The notes under the pieces are model-generated. The model saw nothing but the letters and a program-made list of their open reading frames with translations. It made no database searches and was not told the origin of the DNA. From NCBI GenBank assembly GCA_963422445.2, contig OY729512.2, positions 1,798,001 through 1,862,000 of the forward strand: 64,000 nucleotides of DNA. Reading direction: 5' to 3'. Positions 34,019 through 43,299 of the stretch are shown one piece after another. The position numbers and the translations under genes were made by a program. This stretch comes from G963422445 sp963422445. Lineage in GTDB: Bacteria; Pseudomonadota; Alphaproteobacteria; Thalassobaculales; Thalassobaculaceae. Each line of letters starts with the position of its first letter. Position 1 is the stretch's first letter.

Positions 34019-34268
34019 GGCGCTAGTTGTCCTTGCGCAGCGGAGGGAGTTCTTCCAACCGGGTCAGCCATCGCCCGAAATGACAGCACTCGGTGCGAAT
34101 GCGCGCAAAACCCATATGGTCGGAGATGACCGTGCCGTGCTGCCTGCAACCGCGTGAACGAATGTCGCGCTGGACGCGATGCTGCGGGCGACATTCCAAC
34201 CAAGGTTGCCAAGCCATTCGAGAGTGGCGACCTTCGACGTCAGACTCGGTGAATCGTCCTAGGCTCAT
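34019..34268 (-). pseudogene. Stump of the original hsdR (first ~30 codons)
   Basis: ATG at 34268 overlaps the AAA gene stop (ATGA) and begins 'MSLGRFTESDVE', a common HsdR N-terminus. A one-base insertion follows; in the next frame the sequence continues 'VATLEWLGNLGWNVA', again HsdR-like, and then loses all similarity. The remaining 170 bases before the next hsdR start hold nothing recognisable. The original R gene of this operon was therefore deleted after about 30 codons. Confidence 0.7.
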
Positions 34269-36565
34269 GCCCTGACCGCCCCGTCTTCCGCCTCATCGGA
34301 ATCCGCCGTCGGGGCTACGAGTTTCACCATCGCCGAAAAGTGCTCGCCGTCCAGCGAATCGATCATCTCCAACAGGTCTTTGAGAACAGCCGAACCCTCG
34401 GCGAGCGCTGTCAGGTCATGCTCCGGTTCTCCGACTGCAATGCTGTGCGAGTGTGTGTGCAGGAACCGGAGAATTCGGAGCTTCTTCGTTTCGTCAAACT
34501 GGACCGTCCTTAGTTTCTGCCTCAGATTCAACGAGACATCCGGCTGACGGAACGCGAGAAAGGCTTCCAACATGCGTCTGGCCATATTCGGGAGGACATA
34601 GTTCTGCTCGAGACCCTGCGATGGCAATTCGAGGGACGCCCGATGGATGCGAGCGAACAGGTATTGGTACTCCGACTCGTACCGCTCAAGCAAAGGATCG
34701 AGCCGTCGAATCGCGCTGCTCCGTGTGCTCTCGTCCAGCGTAGAGTCAAGCATGAAGAATCGAGCGGGCCGTTGGTTTATATCGTTCCTTCTCTGTCCCT
34801 CCAAATGGTCAAACCAATTGCGAATCTGTCGGAAGAAGGAGAAATTGTGGGTCAAGACGAATAGTTGGCCCGCGTGCTCCGTGCGCTCCTGAATAAAGCC
34901 GAAGGCGAGGAACAAGGCGTTCGCATCGAGACTCGACACTGGGTCGTCTAGCACGATGACGCCATCGGCAAGCGTAAGTCGCCTGTCTTGCAGCGACTTC
35001 AGGAAATACAGAAGGGCGACCGCCTTAGTTTCTCCCTCACTCAAAGACCGTGCTTGCACGCCACCGCGTGTGATTGTGTGGCCGGTTTCCTTGATTTCCA
35101 GGCATAGCTCTTGATGACCGAGATACTTGTGCAGTTCCTCGTTCAGTTCCTCGGCGGGCTGGCGATACTCGATGATCTGCCCTTCCAACCCGTCGATTTT
35201 ATTATTCAAGCGTTGTACCTCTTGCGTCTTCGTTTGCACATCGGCTGTCGCACTGTCTGCGGCCTCCTTACAGAGCATGAACTTCTTCAGTTCCGCTGCA
35301 ATCATATCGTTGGCCAGTCGTTTTCGGGCATCTTCGATCCGGGACTCGAAGCCATCGCACGCCTGATCGTGCTTTCGAATCACTGCGTTCAGCTTCTCGA
35401 CCGCGTCCACGTCCACAGGCGGCACTTCAAGTCCCAGCTTGACGTGCTCGAAAACCCGACTCTTCTTTTCCTCCAACGCATCCACTGCGGCGTCAAGAAA
35501 GCCCCGCGTCGACTTCATCGCTGCTGTCAACCCGGCCTCCGCAGACTGAAACTCCGTGCCGAGGTCATCGTAAAGTTCCGCTTTAGTCGGCGGTCGAAGT
35601 CCTTATGACACCGTAGACTTGGCCTTTAACTCGTTGATATCCTTGTCAAGGCGCTGAATGAACTGCTCATATTGGGCGTTGAAATGTGCCTCCAGCGCTG
35701 CCAAGAGATCCTTCGGCAACGGTTGTTCGCAGAACAGACATCGTTCGGCATTTTGATCCTGGTGCAGCGCCAAACCTTGCCGGGTCCAGTCGGCGAGTTT
35801 GGGATTGTCTTTCAAGGCTTCAATCGCCGCTGATACAACTGTATTCGTCAGGAGTTTCGAAAGGTCATCAGTAATCGCGTTGAAGTCCGGAAGAGCGTAG
35901 ACAAGTGCCTCCACTTTCGGCCTCGGCGTCGCCCTGAGCTTAATGAGTAGCTCCTCGCGTTCCACTTCGGTTAGGCGGTGAGTAGCGTTGTCGCCGGCAC
36001 CGATCATCTTCTTTACATCATCCCGAAAATTGGTCTTGTCGTAGTTGTTGTACGGGTTTTGACCGCTCGACCGGAGCGTGTCTTTAATAACCTTCGCACG
36101 GTCGATACAGAATCGGTCCAAGTTGTCACGTTTCGCCTGTTTCGCAGAGCGTGCGGATTCCAGATTCGATTGGGCTCTCGCGTATTGCTCCTTCAGGTGT
36201 TCAACTTCCTTCTGTTTCTCAACATTCTCCGCGCCCAGCACAAGGATGGGCGGCATGTCGCCGCCCCCCACAGGAAACACATTCTCGTTGATGAAATCCG
36301 AGTTGAAGACGCGTACCTGAAGGTTCGATTGTGGGAATCTCTCGCCTTGGACATCGCTGCCGTCAATACACAGCACGGCATCTCCCATTGTCGGCGACCG
36401 CCTGAGTTCAAGGTCTCGAAGCAATCGGCTCAGTGTCGTCTTGCCAGTCCCATTCCAGCCGTAGATCAGGTTGTAACGTCCGAATCCCGGCAGGTCTGAC
36501 GGCCATCTGAAGTTCTGGAAGATGCCGCAACTGCGTAGACGCGATATGCGAGTGATATGATTCAG
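34265..36565 (-). pseudogene. AAA_13-type ATPase of the restriction operon, in-frame stop
   Basis: A 766-codon gene of the AAA_13 type (the ATPase family of PrrC/RloC and related restriction-linked proteins). The N-terminus reads 'ITRISRLRSCGIFQNF', with Walker A in 'LIYGWNGTGKTTLSRLL'. A coiled-coil region contains 'RCLFCEQPLPKDL', a CxxC zinc-hook-like pair. The C-terminal half holds the ABC signature-like 'RSLSEGETKAVALLYFL' and Walker B 'GVIVLDDPVSSLDANALF'. Codon 321 or so is TAA (35603-35605), in the same frame on both sides, so a single nonsense mutation splits the gene; an ATG at about 35518 could restart the second half. The apparent start is CTG at 36565 within CTGA, where an ATGA overlap with hsdS would be expected. 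No HEPN nuclease end like that of PrrC or RloC is seen. Confidence 0.8.
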
Positions 36566-37653
36566 ACAGCCCTCCCGATGAACTTCTCGGTAGCCTTCAT
36601 GCGCAACTCCCCGGATACCAGATTGGGGAGCAGTGCATCTCGAATCGCGCCGAGAAAGTGCGACTCTCGCTCGTTCTTGACGATCCGATCATAGAGCGAT
36701 TGCCCCAGTTGGTTATGGGCTCTCCTAACCGATTCGTGCGGCACGATAGCCGGCAACTGCCGAAAATTTCGCTTGTTGATCTCTTGGAACGTGGAGCCGT
36801 TCGCGTGTTCTCTAATGCCGTCCATGTTCGTCTCGGTCCAGAGCCAAACGTACACGGCGGCCAGTCGTCGCCGGCACTTCATCGCGATGAAGCCCTGGTT
36901 GATGGCCACCGGCACGTCTGCTATCGCCACATAGCCTATCGGCGCACGCGACGACAGCAACACCGTTCCTCGCGACAAGAGTCCAGAACTAATCTTGCCC
37001 AACCCCTGCTCCGTTATTCTACGAGCTGTTTCCATCAACACTGGCGATGCAAGTCGCGATAGATCCTTCGGGGTCGCCCAGCGTATGGACCCGTCCCAAT
37101 ACGACCGCTCCTTGGTGCTCGGGGTAGAACCTCCTACCACATAGACCTCCTGGCCGATAGTAGACACCTCCCACCCCTCCGGTATCTCGCCCAACTCCGA
37201 ATCGACCAGGCGATCGGGGAACAGCGCCGCAATCTCCGGGTTCATGTTGTTGAGGTAGGCGCGGGCGCGTTCGGCGGGCCAATCTGCCTTGCCTGTACCA
37301 TCACTCACCTTAGGGGGAGGGGATGTCCGCTTGGCTTGGCGCAGGGCGGCCTTCGCTCGCACCGGGCCGAAATCGACGAACCAGTCCTTGAAGATTGCCC
37401 GCGCCATCGCCTCCAGCGTCTCGTTCATCCGGCGATTCAGTTCGATCTTGTCGTCAAGCGTGCCGAGGACGTGCGCGATGACGCGTTGCTCGGGGAGGGG
37501 AGGAACCGGGACTGTAAGGTGGTGCAGGGAGTCTGTGGGCACTCTTTGACGCCCGGAAGTGCCGGTCATCTGATCCACCGCGTAGCTCCGTACTTCCTCC
37601 CACTGAGTCAGATTAATGGGCAAACTCGGTATTCGTAACGTCGGGGCGCCCAC
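36562..37653 (-). pseudogene. hsdS: HsdS, C-terminal part after a frameshift
   Basis: Carries the end of the first recognition domain ('TQWEEVRSYAVDQMTGTSGR', 'RVPTDSLHHLTVPVPPL'), the central conserved coiled-coil ('KIELNRRMNETLEAMARAIF'), the second recognition domain ('GEIPEGWEVSTIGQEV') and the C-terminal helix ('RDALLPNLVSGELRM'). The first recognition domain begins in the upstream frame (37613-38584). Near 37617 one extra A separates 'TEFAH' from 'LTQWEE'; removing it would join both into one HsdS. As it stands, no full specificity subunit is made, so this operon may be unable to restrict or modify. Confidence 0.85.
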
Positions 37654-38584
37654 GAATAACGATAAATTCGGTCGATCCGTGTGCGGTTCGCGACGTGTCC
37701 GACATACAGTAGCGAGCGATCTTGCCGTTCTCCAAGCAAGGCGTAATGCGCGCCATAAGCGTGTCGCCGCTCTGAAAGCGCGATCCGCCGCCGGAGTACG
37801 TGCGTTTCTCTACCGCGCGCACACACCGAGAACCTGCCTTAACAGCGGCCATATCGACGAACGGATAGATTTTTCCACGCTCAAGATGGACTGTCGGGTT
37901 AACCAAAACCGCGTCGCTGAATGGCATATCGCGCCAGTGACCTTGCCCACGCTGCCCCTCGCTGCCCGCCAACGTCACGTGATCCCGCTCGATCTCCCGG
38001 TGGAAGCGCTCGGGCAGGCGCACCCAGTCACGCGCCTCGACCAAGAAGGGGATCGTCGACTCCCGCACCGCTTCCTCGAATTTCCCTAGTTGTTCAGCCG
38101 GAATCTCTTCCAGCCCCGTCCCGCGCAGCACGAGGTCGAGAGCGCTGCCGTCACGGCCGCGCCCGTCCACGCGGCTGCCATAGGCCCAGACCTCGACGCC
38201 GGGCAGATGCTCACGCGAGAGCGATACCAATGTCCGGTGGTGCGTCTCCGGCACATTGAGCCGGCTCGCCAATGCGTTCTCCTGCTTTCTGTACAGTTCG
38301 ATTCCGTCTCGCCGGACATGCTTGCGCAAGGCCGCATCTTCGATCCCGTCGTACAGGAGCAGGTCGACCCTCTGCGGAACGGTCAGCTCCTCCATCGCCG
38401 CCGCCAGACGGACTTGATCCGCCGTCGTCAGCGCTTCGCCGAACAACGCGATGTCCACGTCCGAGCCCCGGGTGAAGGTCTCCGTCGCCCGCGATCCGAA
38501 CAGCACTGCCCGCTCCACGCGCCCGTTGGCGCGAAGCACGTTCACGATCGCGGTCCGGTGCGCATCCTTCAGTCCGTCCGTCAT
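37613..38584 (-). CDS. MNT nucleotidyltransferase fused to second NTase and HsdS N-terminus
   Basis: One open frame of 323 residues with three parts. Residues 1-100 are a minimal nucleotidyltransferase of MntA type with intact catalytic motif G30-S31 ... D42-x-D44 ('GSRATETFTRGSDVDIALFG'), normally the antitoxin that modifies HEPN toxins. Residues about 111-220 are a second nucleotidyltransferase ('VWAYGSRVDGRGRDGSALDL') in which the first catalytic Asp is Ala148. Residues about 230-323 are the start of HsdS ('DMPFSDAVLVNPTVHLERG', 'GDTLMARITPCLENGK'), cut by the frameshift near 37617. In related loci these are usually separate overlapping genes as far as I know; a GTG at codon 111 could still start the second part. 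The ATG at 38584 overlaps the HEPN stop (ATGA). Confidence 0.78.
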   Translation of the reverse strand: MTDGLKDAHRTAIVNVLRANGRVERAVLFGSRATETFTRGSDVDIALFGEALTTADQVRLAAAMEELTVPQRVDLLLYDGIEDAALRKHVRRDGIELYRKQENALASRLNVPETHHRTLVSLSREHLPGVEVWAYGSRVDGRGRDGSALDLVLRGTGLEEIPAEQLGKFEEAVRESTIPFLVEARDWVRLPERFHREIERDHVTLAGSEGQRGQGHWRDMPFSDAVLVNPTVHLERGKIYPFVDMAAVKAGSRCVRAVEKRTYSGGGSRFQSGDTLMARITPCLENGKIARYCMSDTSRTAHGSTEFIVIRGRPDVTNTEFAH

Positions 38585-38994
38585 CGGTTCGCCTTCGCGC
38601 TCAGCGTCGCGTGAAGCCGCACAAGAACGGGATGGTAACGGTCCATGATGAGCGCTTCCGCTTCGAGAGCGGCGCTTTCCCGGTAGGCATGGCTCAGGAC
38701 ATTGCGCTTTTCCAGCACTTCTAGGAGGAACTCGCAGTCCTGCTCGTCTATGTAGTCGACCTCGAAGCTCCTGCGGATGGCCGAGCGGGGAACCTTCTCC
38801 TCGTAACCTTCGTAGAACAGAAGGTCTTTCAGGACGTTCCAGGACAGCTCGAAGCAGAACTCGAACGTCTTGACCAGCCCGGCGCGTTCGAGGTTCGAGT
38901 AGGATTTCTGCGCGCACGCCTCGCTGAGTTGCGCGAGCGCCAGCCCGAAACTGGCAAGACGCAGCTTCCAGCGTGTTTCGTCGGTACTGCTCAT
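38581..38994 (-). CDS. HEPN-type nucleotidyltransferase substrate-binding protein (toxin-like)
   Basis: 137 residues of the HI0074/NTase_sub_bind type: four-helix bundle with 'LVKTFEFCFELSWNVLKDLL', 'PRSAIRRSFEVDYI' and the HEPN motif R-x4-H in 'EKRNVLSHAYRE'. HEPN proteins of this class act as RNases that are silenced by nucleotide transfer from the MNT partner, which is the next gene with a 4-base overlap. It begins 11 bases after the hsdM stop. The pair sits between hsdM and hsdS, so it is likely co-expressed with the restriction enzyme and could act as a fail-safe or addiction module; that role is inferred. Confidence 0.85.
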   Translation of the reverse strand: MSSTDETRWKLRLASFGLALAQLSEACAQKSYSNLERAGLVKTFEFCFELSWNVLKDLLFYEGYEEKVPRSAIRRSFEVDYIDEQDCEFLLEVLEKRNVLSHAYRESAALEAEALIMDRYHPVLVRLHATLSAKANR

Positions 38995-39005
38995 GTTTCG
39001 CCGTC

Positions 39006-40568
39006 CTAGAAACCCAGCTTCCTCAGATTCTCCGAGATGGCCACGTCCAGCCGCGCCCCTTCGGCCTGCTGCTCGTGCAGTTGCGCGACCAGCCGCTTCA
39101 TCTTGCCCTCGAACGGCTCGCCGTCGTCCTCCTGCGGCGGGGCGCCGACATAGCGGCCCGGAGTGAGCACATGGCCGTGCTTGCGCACTTCGGCGAGCGG
39201 CGCGCTCCGGCAGAAGCCGGGGACATCCTCGTAACCGCTGCCGCCCCGCCAGGCATGGCAGGTATCGGCGATGCGGGCGATGTCCTTGTCGGTCAGTTCG
39301 CGGTGAGTGCGGTCCACCATGCGGCCGAGCGCCCGGGCATCGACGAACAGGATCTCGTTCGCGCGGCTGCGGTCCCGCGCCAGGAACCACAGGCAGGCCG
39401 GGATCTGGGTCGAGTAGAAGAGCTGGCCCGGCAGCGCCACTATGCAGTCCACGAGACCCGCCTCGATCAGGTTTTTCCGTATCGCGCCCTCGCCCGACTG
39501 GGCCGACGACATCGAGCCGTTGGCGAGCACGAAGCCGGCCGCGCCGCCCGGCGCCAGATGGTGCACCATGTGCTGCACCCAGGCGAAGTTGGCGTTGCCC
39601 TTCGGCGGGACGCCATACTTCCAGCGCTTGTCGTCGGCGAGCCGCTCGCCGCCCCAATCGGAGACATTGAAGGGCGGGTTGGCGAGGATGAAGTCGGCCT
39701 TGAGGTCGGGATGGCGGTCGGCGTGGAAGCTGTCGCCATGGGCGATCCGGCCCTCGATGCCGCGAATGGCGAGGTTCATCCTGGCGAGCCGCCACGTCGT
39801 GTAGTTGGACTCCTGCCCCCAGATCGAGATGTCGCCGCGCGCCTTGCCGCCATTGCCGTTCCCGGTCGCGTGCGCCCGGATGAATTCGACCGACTGAACG
39901 AACATGCCGGACGAACCGCAGCACGGGTCGTAGACCCGGCCCCGATACGGCTTCAGCATCTCGACCAGGAGCTGGACCACGCAGCGCGGGGTGTAGAACT
40001 CACCGCCCTTCTTGCCTTCGGCGCTCGCGAAGCGCGACAGGAAATACTCGTACACGCGGCCGAGCACGTCCCGCGAGCGGGCCTCCTCGTCGCCCACCCG
40101 GATATTGCCGATCATGTCGATGAGCTGGCCGAGCCTTTGTTTGTCCAGCGCCGGCCGCGCATAGTCCTTCGGCAGCACGCTTTCGAGCGCGGGGTTGTCG
40201 TGCTCGATCGCCGCCATGGCGTCATCGACCACTTGGCCGACGGTGGGCTGCCGCGCCTGGGCCTTCAAATGGCTCCAGCGCGCCTCGGGCGGGACCCAGA
40301 AGATGTTCTCCGCGAGATACTCGTCACGGTCCTCGGCCGCATCCTCGCCCCATTCGGCGAGCACCGCCGCGCGACGCTCCTCGAAGGCGTCGGAAATGTA
40401 TTTCAGGAAGATCAGCCCGAGGACGACATGCTTGTATTCGGCGGCGTCCATCGAGCCGCGCAGCGCATCGGCCATCGCCCACAACTCTGCCTCGTGGCCG
40501 GTCGTCGCGCCGCTGTCCGGCTTGGCTGTCGCGTCGCCTCGCTGTTTTCCGGGTCGTCCCCGCGCCAT
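39006..40568 (-). CDS. hsdM: Type I DNA methyltransferase subunit HsdM
   Basis: 520 residues with the N-terminal helical domain ('ADALRGSMDAAEYKHVVLGL'), SAM motif 'YDPCCGSSGMFVQSV' (a Ser in place of the second Gly of the other copy) and catalytic 'ILANPPFNVSDWGG'. It is homologous to but clearly different from the HsdM at 24184 (extra Gly/Asn-rich loop 'HATGNGNGGKARGDIS'). It is the first gene of the second restriction operon, followed by HEPN, MNT/NTase-hsdS, AAA ATPase and hsdR. Its promoter should lie in 40569-40691, next to the end of the integrase remnant. It appears intact, so methylation would depend only on the damaged HsdS. Confidence 0.95.
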   Translation of the reverse strand: MARGRPGKQRGDATAKPDSGATTGHEAELWAMADALRGSMDAAEYKHVVLGLIFLKYISDAFEERRAAVLAEWGEDAAEDRDEYLAENIFWVPPEARWSHLKAQARQPTVGQVVDDAMAAIEHDNPALESVLPKDYARPALDKQRLGQLIDMIGNIRVGDEEARSRDVLGRVYEYFLSRFASAEGKKGGEFYTPRCVVQLLVEMLKPYRGRVYDPCCGSSGMFVQSVEFIRAHATGNGNGGKARGDISIWGQESNYTTWRLARMNLAIRGIEGRIAHGDSFHADRHPDLKADFILANPPFNVSDWGGERLADDKRWKYGVPPKGNANFAWVQHMVHHLAPGGAAGFVLANGSMSSAQSGEGAIRKNLIEAGLVDCIVALPGQLFYSTQIPACLWFLARDRSRANEILFVDARALGRMVDRTHRELTDKDIARIADTCHAWRGGSGYEDVPGFCRSAPLAEVRKHGHVLTPGRYVGAPPQEDDGEPFEGKMKRLVAQLHEQQAEGARLDVAISENLRKLGF

Positions 40569-40691
40569 GCCGCGCCCTTCCGGTCAGTTGTCGCTTCGCT
40601 ATCCGCCCCGGACAATTGCCGGAGAGCGGCCCTTTGGTCCTGTTCCGAGGCTGAAATGCCCGCGGAAATCTGTAGCGCACCGCCGGACAGC

Positions 40692-42012
40692 TTACAATCG
40701 ACCGCCCGCGCCGTGCGACCGTGACCGAAGTATGACCTGTTCCGGCGCGCGTGATGTAGTGACCGATTCCGGGCTTCCCATTGCACCCATCAGCTCATCT
40801 ATCCGGTCGGCGATCCGCTGCGCCGGCTCCCGGAGCTGTCCGACGGTCCAGTCGGCGGCGTAGCCCTCGGTCACGTCCTGCGGCCGGGCATGGTTGACGA
40901 GCCGCTTGGTCAGCGAGCGCGGCAACATGAGTTCGCGCTCCGCCACCGTGATGAAGCAGTTGCGAAGCGCGTGGAACCAGAACTTCGCGCCGCCGGCCTT
41001 CGCGATGGCGGCGTAATGCGCGCGGGGCTCCACGACATGGCCCGACTTGCTGGTGAGCGACGGAAACACCCAGTCCCGCAACTCCGCGTGCATCGCTGCG
41101 CCGCCGGCCCGGCGGCGCGCGAGGATATCCCCGAGCTGGCGCGTGATCGGCAACTCCAGCGGCGCCCCCGTCTTGGTCTCCTCGACCCGGAACAACCCCG
41201 CCTCCAGATCCACCCGCTCCCAGCGCAGGGGGAAGATCTCGCCCCGGCGCATACCGGTGTAGAGACCGAACAGGAACACGTCCCGGTGCACCGGATTGCG
41301 CACCGCCGCATCGATGCCCGCACGCCATTTCGGCAGAACCTCCGCCGGAGAGGAAATCCGCTTCCGGGGCGTGCGGTGGTAGCGCCCGCCGCCGGCCAGC
41401 CACAGCTCGACCGGATTGCGCAGGCCCTCGTGGTCCACGCAGGGCCTGCGGAAGACCGAGCGCAGGAACGACATCGTCTGATTGGCCGGCACCGGGCCGC
41501 GCTGTTCGGTGATGAGGTGGAAGCGGGCCTCGATGTCGCGCCGGGTAATCGCATCAAGCGGACGCGACCGCCAGTCGCCCAGATAGAGGTCGGTATAGCG
41601 GCGGTAGGACTTCTGCGTCGAGTCTGCCCGCCCGCGGCCGGTCTCGATGTAGTCGTCGCAGGCCTCTCCCAATGTCGGCAGGGCGCGGGCATCGGCGCGC
41701 TTGCCGGCGGGGTCCTCGCCGCCGGCCACCCGCCCGAGCAAGTTCCTGAGCGCGGCGCCGGGCCTGGTCGGGGGCGACGCGGCCGTAGCGTCCGACGACG
41801 ACCCGCTTGTTGGGCGCGTTGCGCCCGCCTTCGCCGGCGCGGTAGTTGATGACGAAGGACTTGGTGCCGGAGGGCTGCACGCGGCAGCCGAACCCCACCA
41901 GCCTGTCGTCCCATGCGATCCAGGGCTTGTCGGCGGGCTCCAGCGCCTCGACGGTGCGCTTGGTGAGGGTGAGCTTCACCTTGGCGACGCGTTTTGCGGA
42001 GTGCTGATTCAT
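40692..42012 (-). pseudogene. Tyrosine recombinase near tRNA-Arg, frameshifted
   Basis: The ATG at 42012 starts 'VKLTLTKRTVEALEPADKPW', a DUF4102-type N-terminus, in frame to about 41745. There one extra C breaks the frame, and the rest ('LLGRVAGGEDPAGKRADARA' onward) is in the next frame with a complete catalytic domain: 'TGMRRGEIFPLRW', 'HALRNCFITVAE' and 'VNHARPQDVTEGYAAD'. About 440 residues if repaired. It lies 0.7 kb from the tRNA-Arg gene and is probably the integrase that brought in this end of the island. Confidence 0.85.
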
Positions 42013-42714
42013 GGAACGATCCTACCGCCTGCGCCCGAATAGTCAACCCTGAGGTCAACCCAAGAAAAAGAATTGGAGCGTAGCAGAGCCACCGTCTGGC
42101 GGCGTATGGCGACGATGTCATCTCACAAAGCATTGTAAATGCGCTACTATTGTCACCCCCTGTCCACACCTGTCTACGCATGCCCTCGATTGAACGACGG
42201 GTTCTCCATCCTGCGTTCCGTTATTGCCACAGCCCGCAAACAGGGCTGGTATGTCTTCCAAACCCTGGCACATGCCAACCCGATGCAGATGATCTCCGGA
42301 CTGCGGCCCTGCCCCTTGCCAGGCACCGAAATCCCTCGCACAGAGAGGTCAGGTGCGTACAGTCGCTGGCGCGGGTCAACCGCGCGCCGTGAACCGGCCG
42401 TCGGGAGCAGAACCCGAAATCAGACCTCGGCAGTTCCATGCCATGGAGACTTTGCGATACGACCCGATAGAAGCTTCGTTTCCCATGGTCTGTTGAAACC
42501 GCTTCGACAAGGATCCCGGACAGTCCTCCGATCGCGATCATAACGAGGGTTCGATCGGGTCGATCGGGCGCGGACGCTGATTGCCGGGCATCGTGCTGTC
42601 TCGCGGCGCGAACTGTCCCGCGAGAGGGTTCGGTGGATAGTTGGGGTGAAACACGATCGTCGTCCCGATCAATGACTTGTCAGACGCGTCGGCGACCGGT
42701 AAACATGTGTGGAC
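42013..42714. other. 0.7-kb stretch between integrase and tRNA; possible transposase-tail remnant
   Basis: No intact gene. A plus-strand frame from 42139 contains 'RLNDGFSILRSVIATARKQG', which resembles the C-terminal end of a transposase, followed by unrelated sequence. I saw no copy of the tRNA 3' end here that would mark an attachment site. The last 100 bases before the tRNA should hold its promoter. Confidence 0.4.
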
Positions 42715-42791
42715 GCACCCGTAGCTCAGCTGGATAGAGTGCTGCCCTCCGAAGGCAGAGGTCACAGGTTCGAATCCTGTCGGGTGCGCCA
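42715..42791 (+). tRNA. tRNA-Arg (anticodon CCG)
   Basis: The acceptor arms GCACCCG (42715-42721) and CGGGTGC (42781-42787) pair fully, with discriminator G and encoded CCA. The anticodon stem CTGCC/GGCAG encloses loop CTCCGAA, giving anticodon CCG (reads CGG). The T arm carries GGTTCGAATCC. The gene is intact and marks the change from island to core chromosome. Confidence 0.97.
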
Positions 42792-42862
42792 GCTCCCCCT
42801 CACCACGCGATGACCCGGGATACCGCCTGCCGGGCAGGTGTCCTCGTTCGTTCGGTTTGTGG

Positions 42863-43291
42863 TCACGGACCGAGATCGCCCCAGCCGACCACCCGTTCGA
42901 TACGCAGAACGATCACCGGGCTATCATCAAGGGCCATGTCCAGATATTGTGGATAACGGTCACGCAGGCGGCTGATGGCCCGGGCTTGCTCCTGACCGGG
43001 TTCCAGCACGACCGCCGGGCCGCGCAGCATGATCCAGCCGAGACGGGTCCAGTCGTTATCGTCATAACGGTCAGCAATCAACGCGGCACGCGGGTTTTCG
43101 TAAATGTTCCGGAGCCGTTTCAGGGCGCGGCCGTCGATTTTCTTCGGCTTTTCGTCGAGCACGATATAGATGCTGTTGTCCACCGAAGCAAAACAGACCG
43201 GCACGACATGCGGCCAGCCCGCGGCGTCGGCCGTGGCCAGATGAGCGACCCGGCAGCTTTCCAGAAACCGTCTCTGTACTGCATTCAGCAT
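42863..43291 (-). CDS. PPOX-class (pyridoxamine 5'-phosphate oxidase-like) oxidoreductase
   Basis: 142 residues: 'LNAVQRRFLESCRVAHLATA' and 'GWPHVVPVCFASVDNSIYIV' are the split-barrel flavin or F420-binding start, then 'RALKRLRNIYENPRAALIAD' and 'WTRLGWIMLRGPAVVL', ending 'RIERVVGWGDLG'. This matches the TIGR03668-type small PPOX family (Rv1155-like). The substrate is unknown, and whether it uses FMN or F420 cannot be told. ATG 43291 has AAGGA at good distance; ATG 43297 is the alternative. Same strand as, and 8 bp after, the ABC-2 permease. Confidence 0.82.
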   Translation of the reverse strand: MLNAVQRRFLESCRVAHLATADAAGWPHVVPVCFASVDNSIYIVLDEKPKKIDGRALKRLRNIYENPRAALIADRYDDNDWTRLGWIMLRGPAVVLEPGQEQARAISRLRDRYPQYLDMALDDSPVIVLRIERVVGWGDLGP

Positions 43292-43299
43292 CGCCATCC

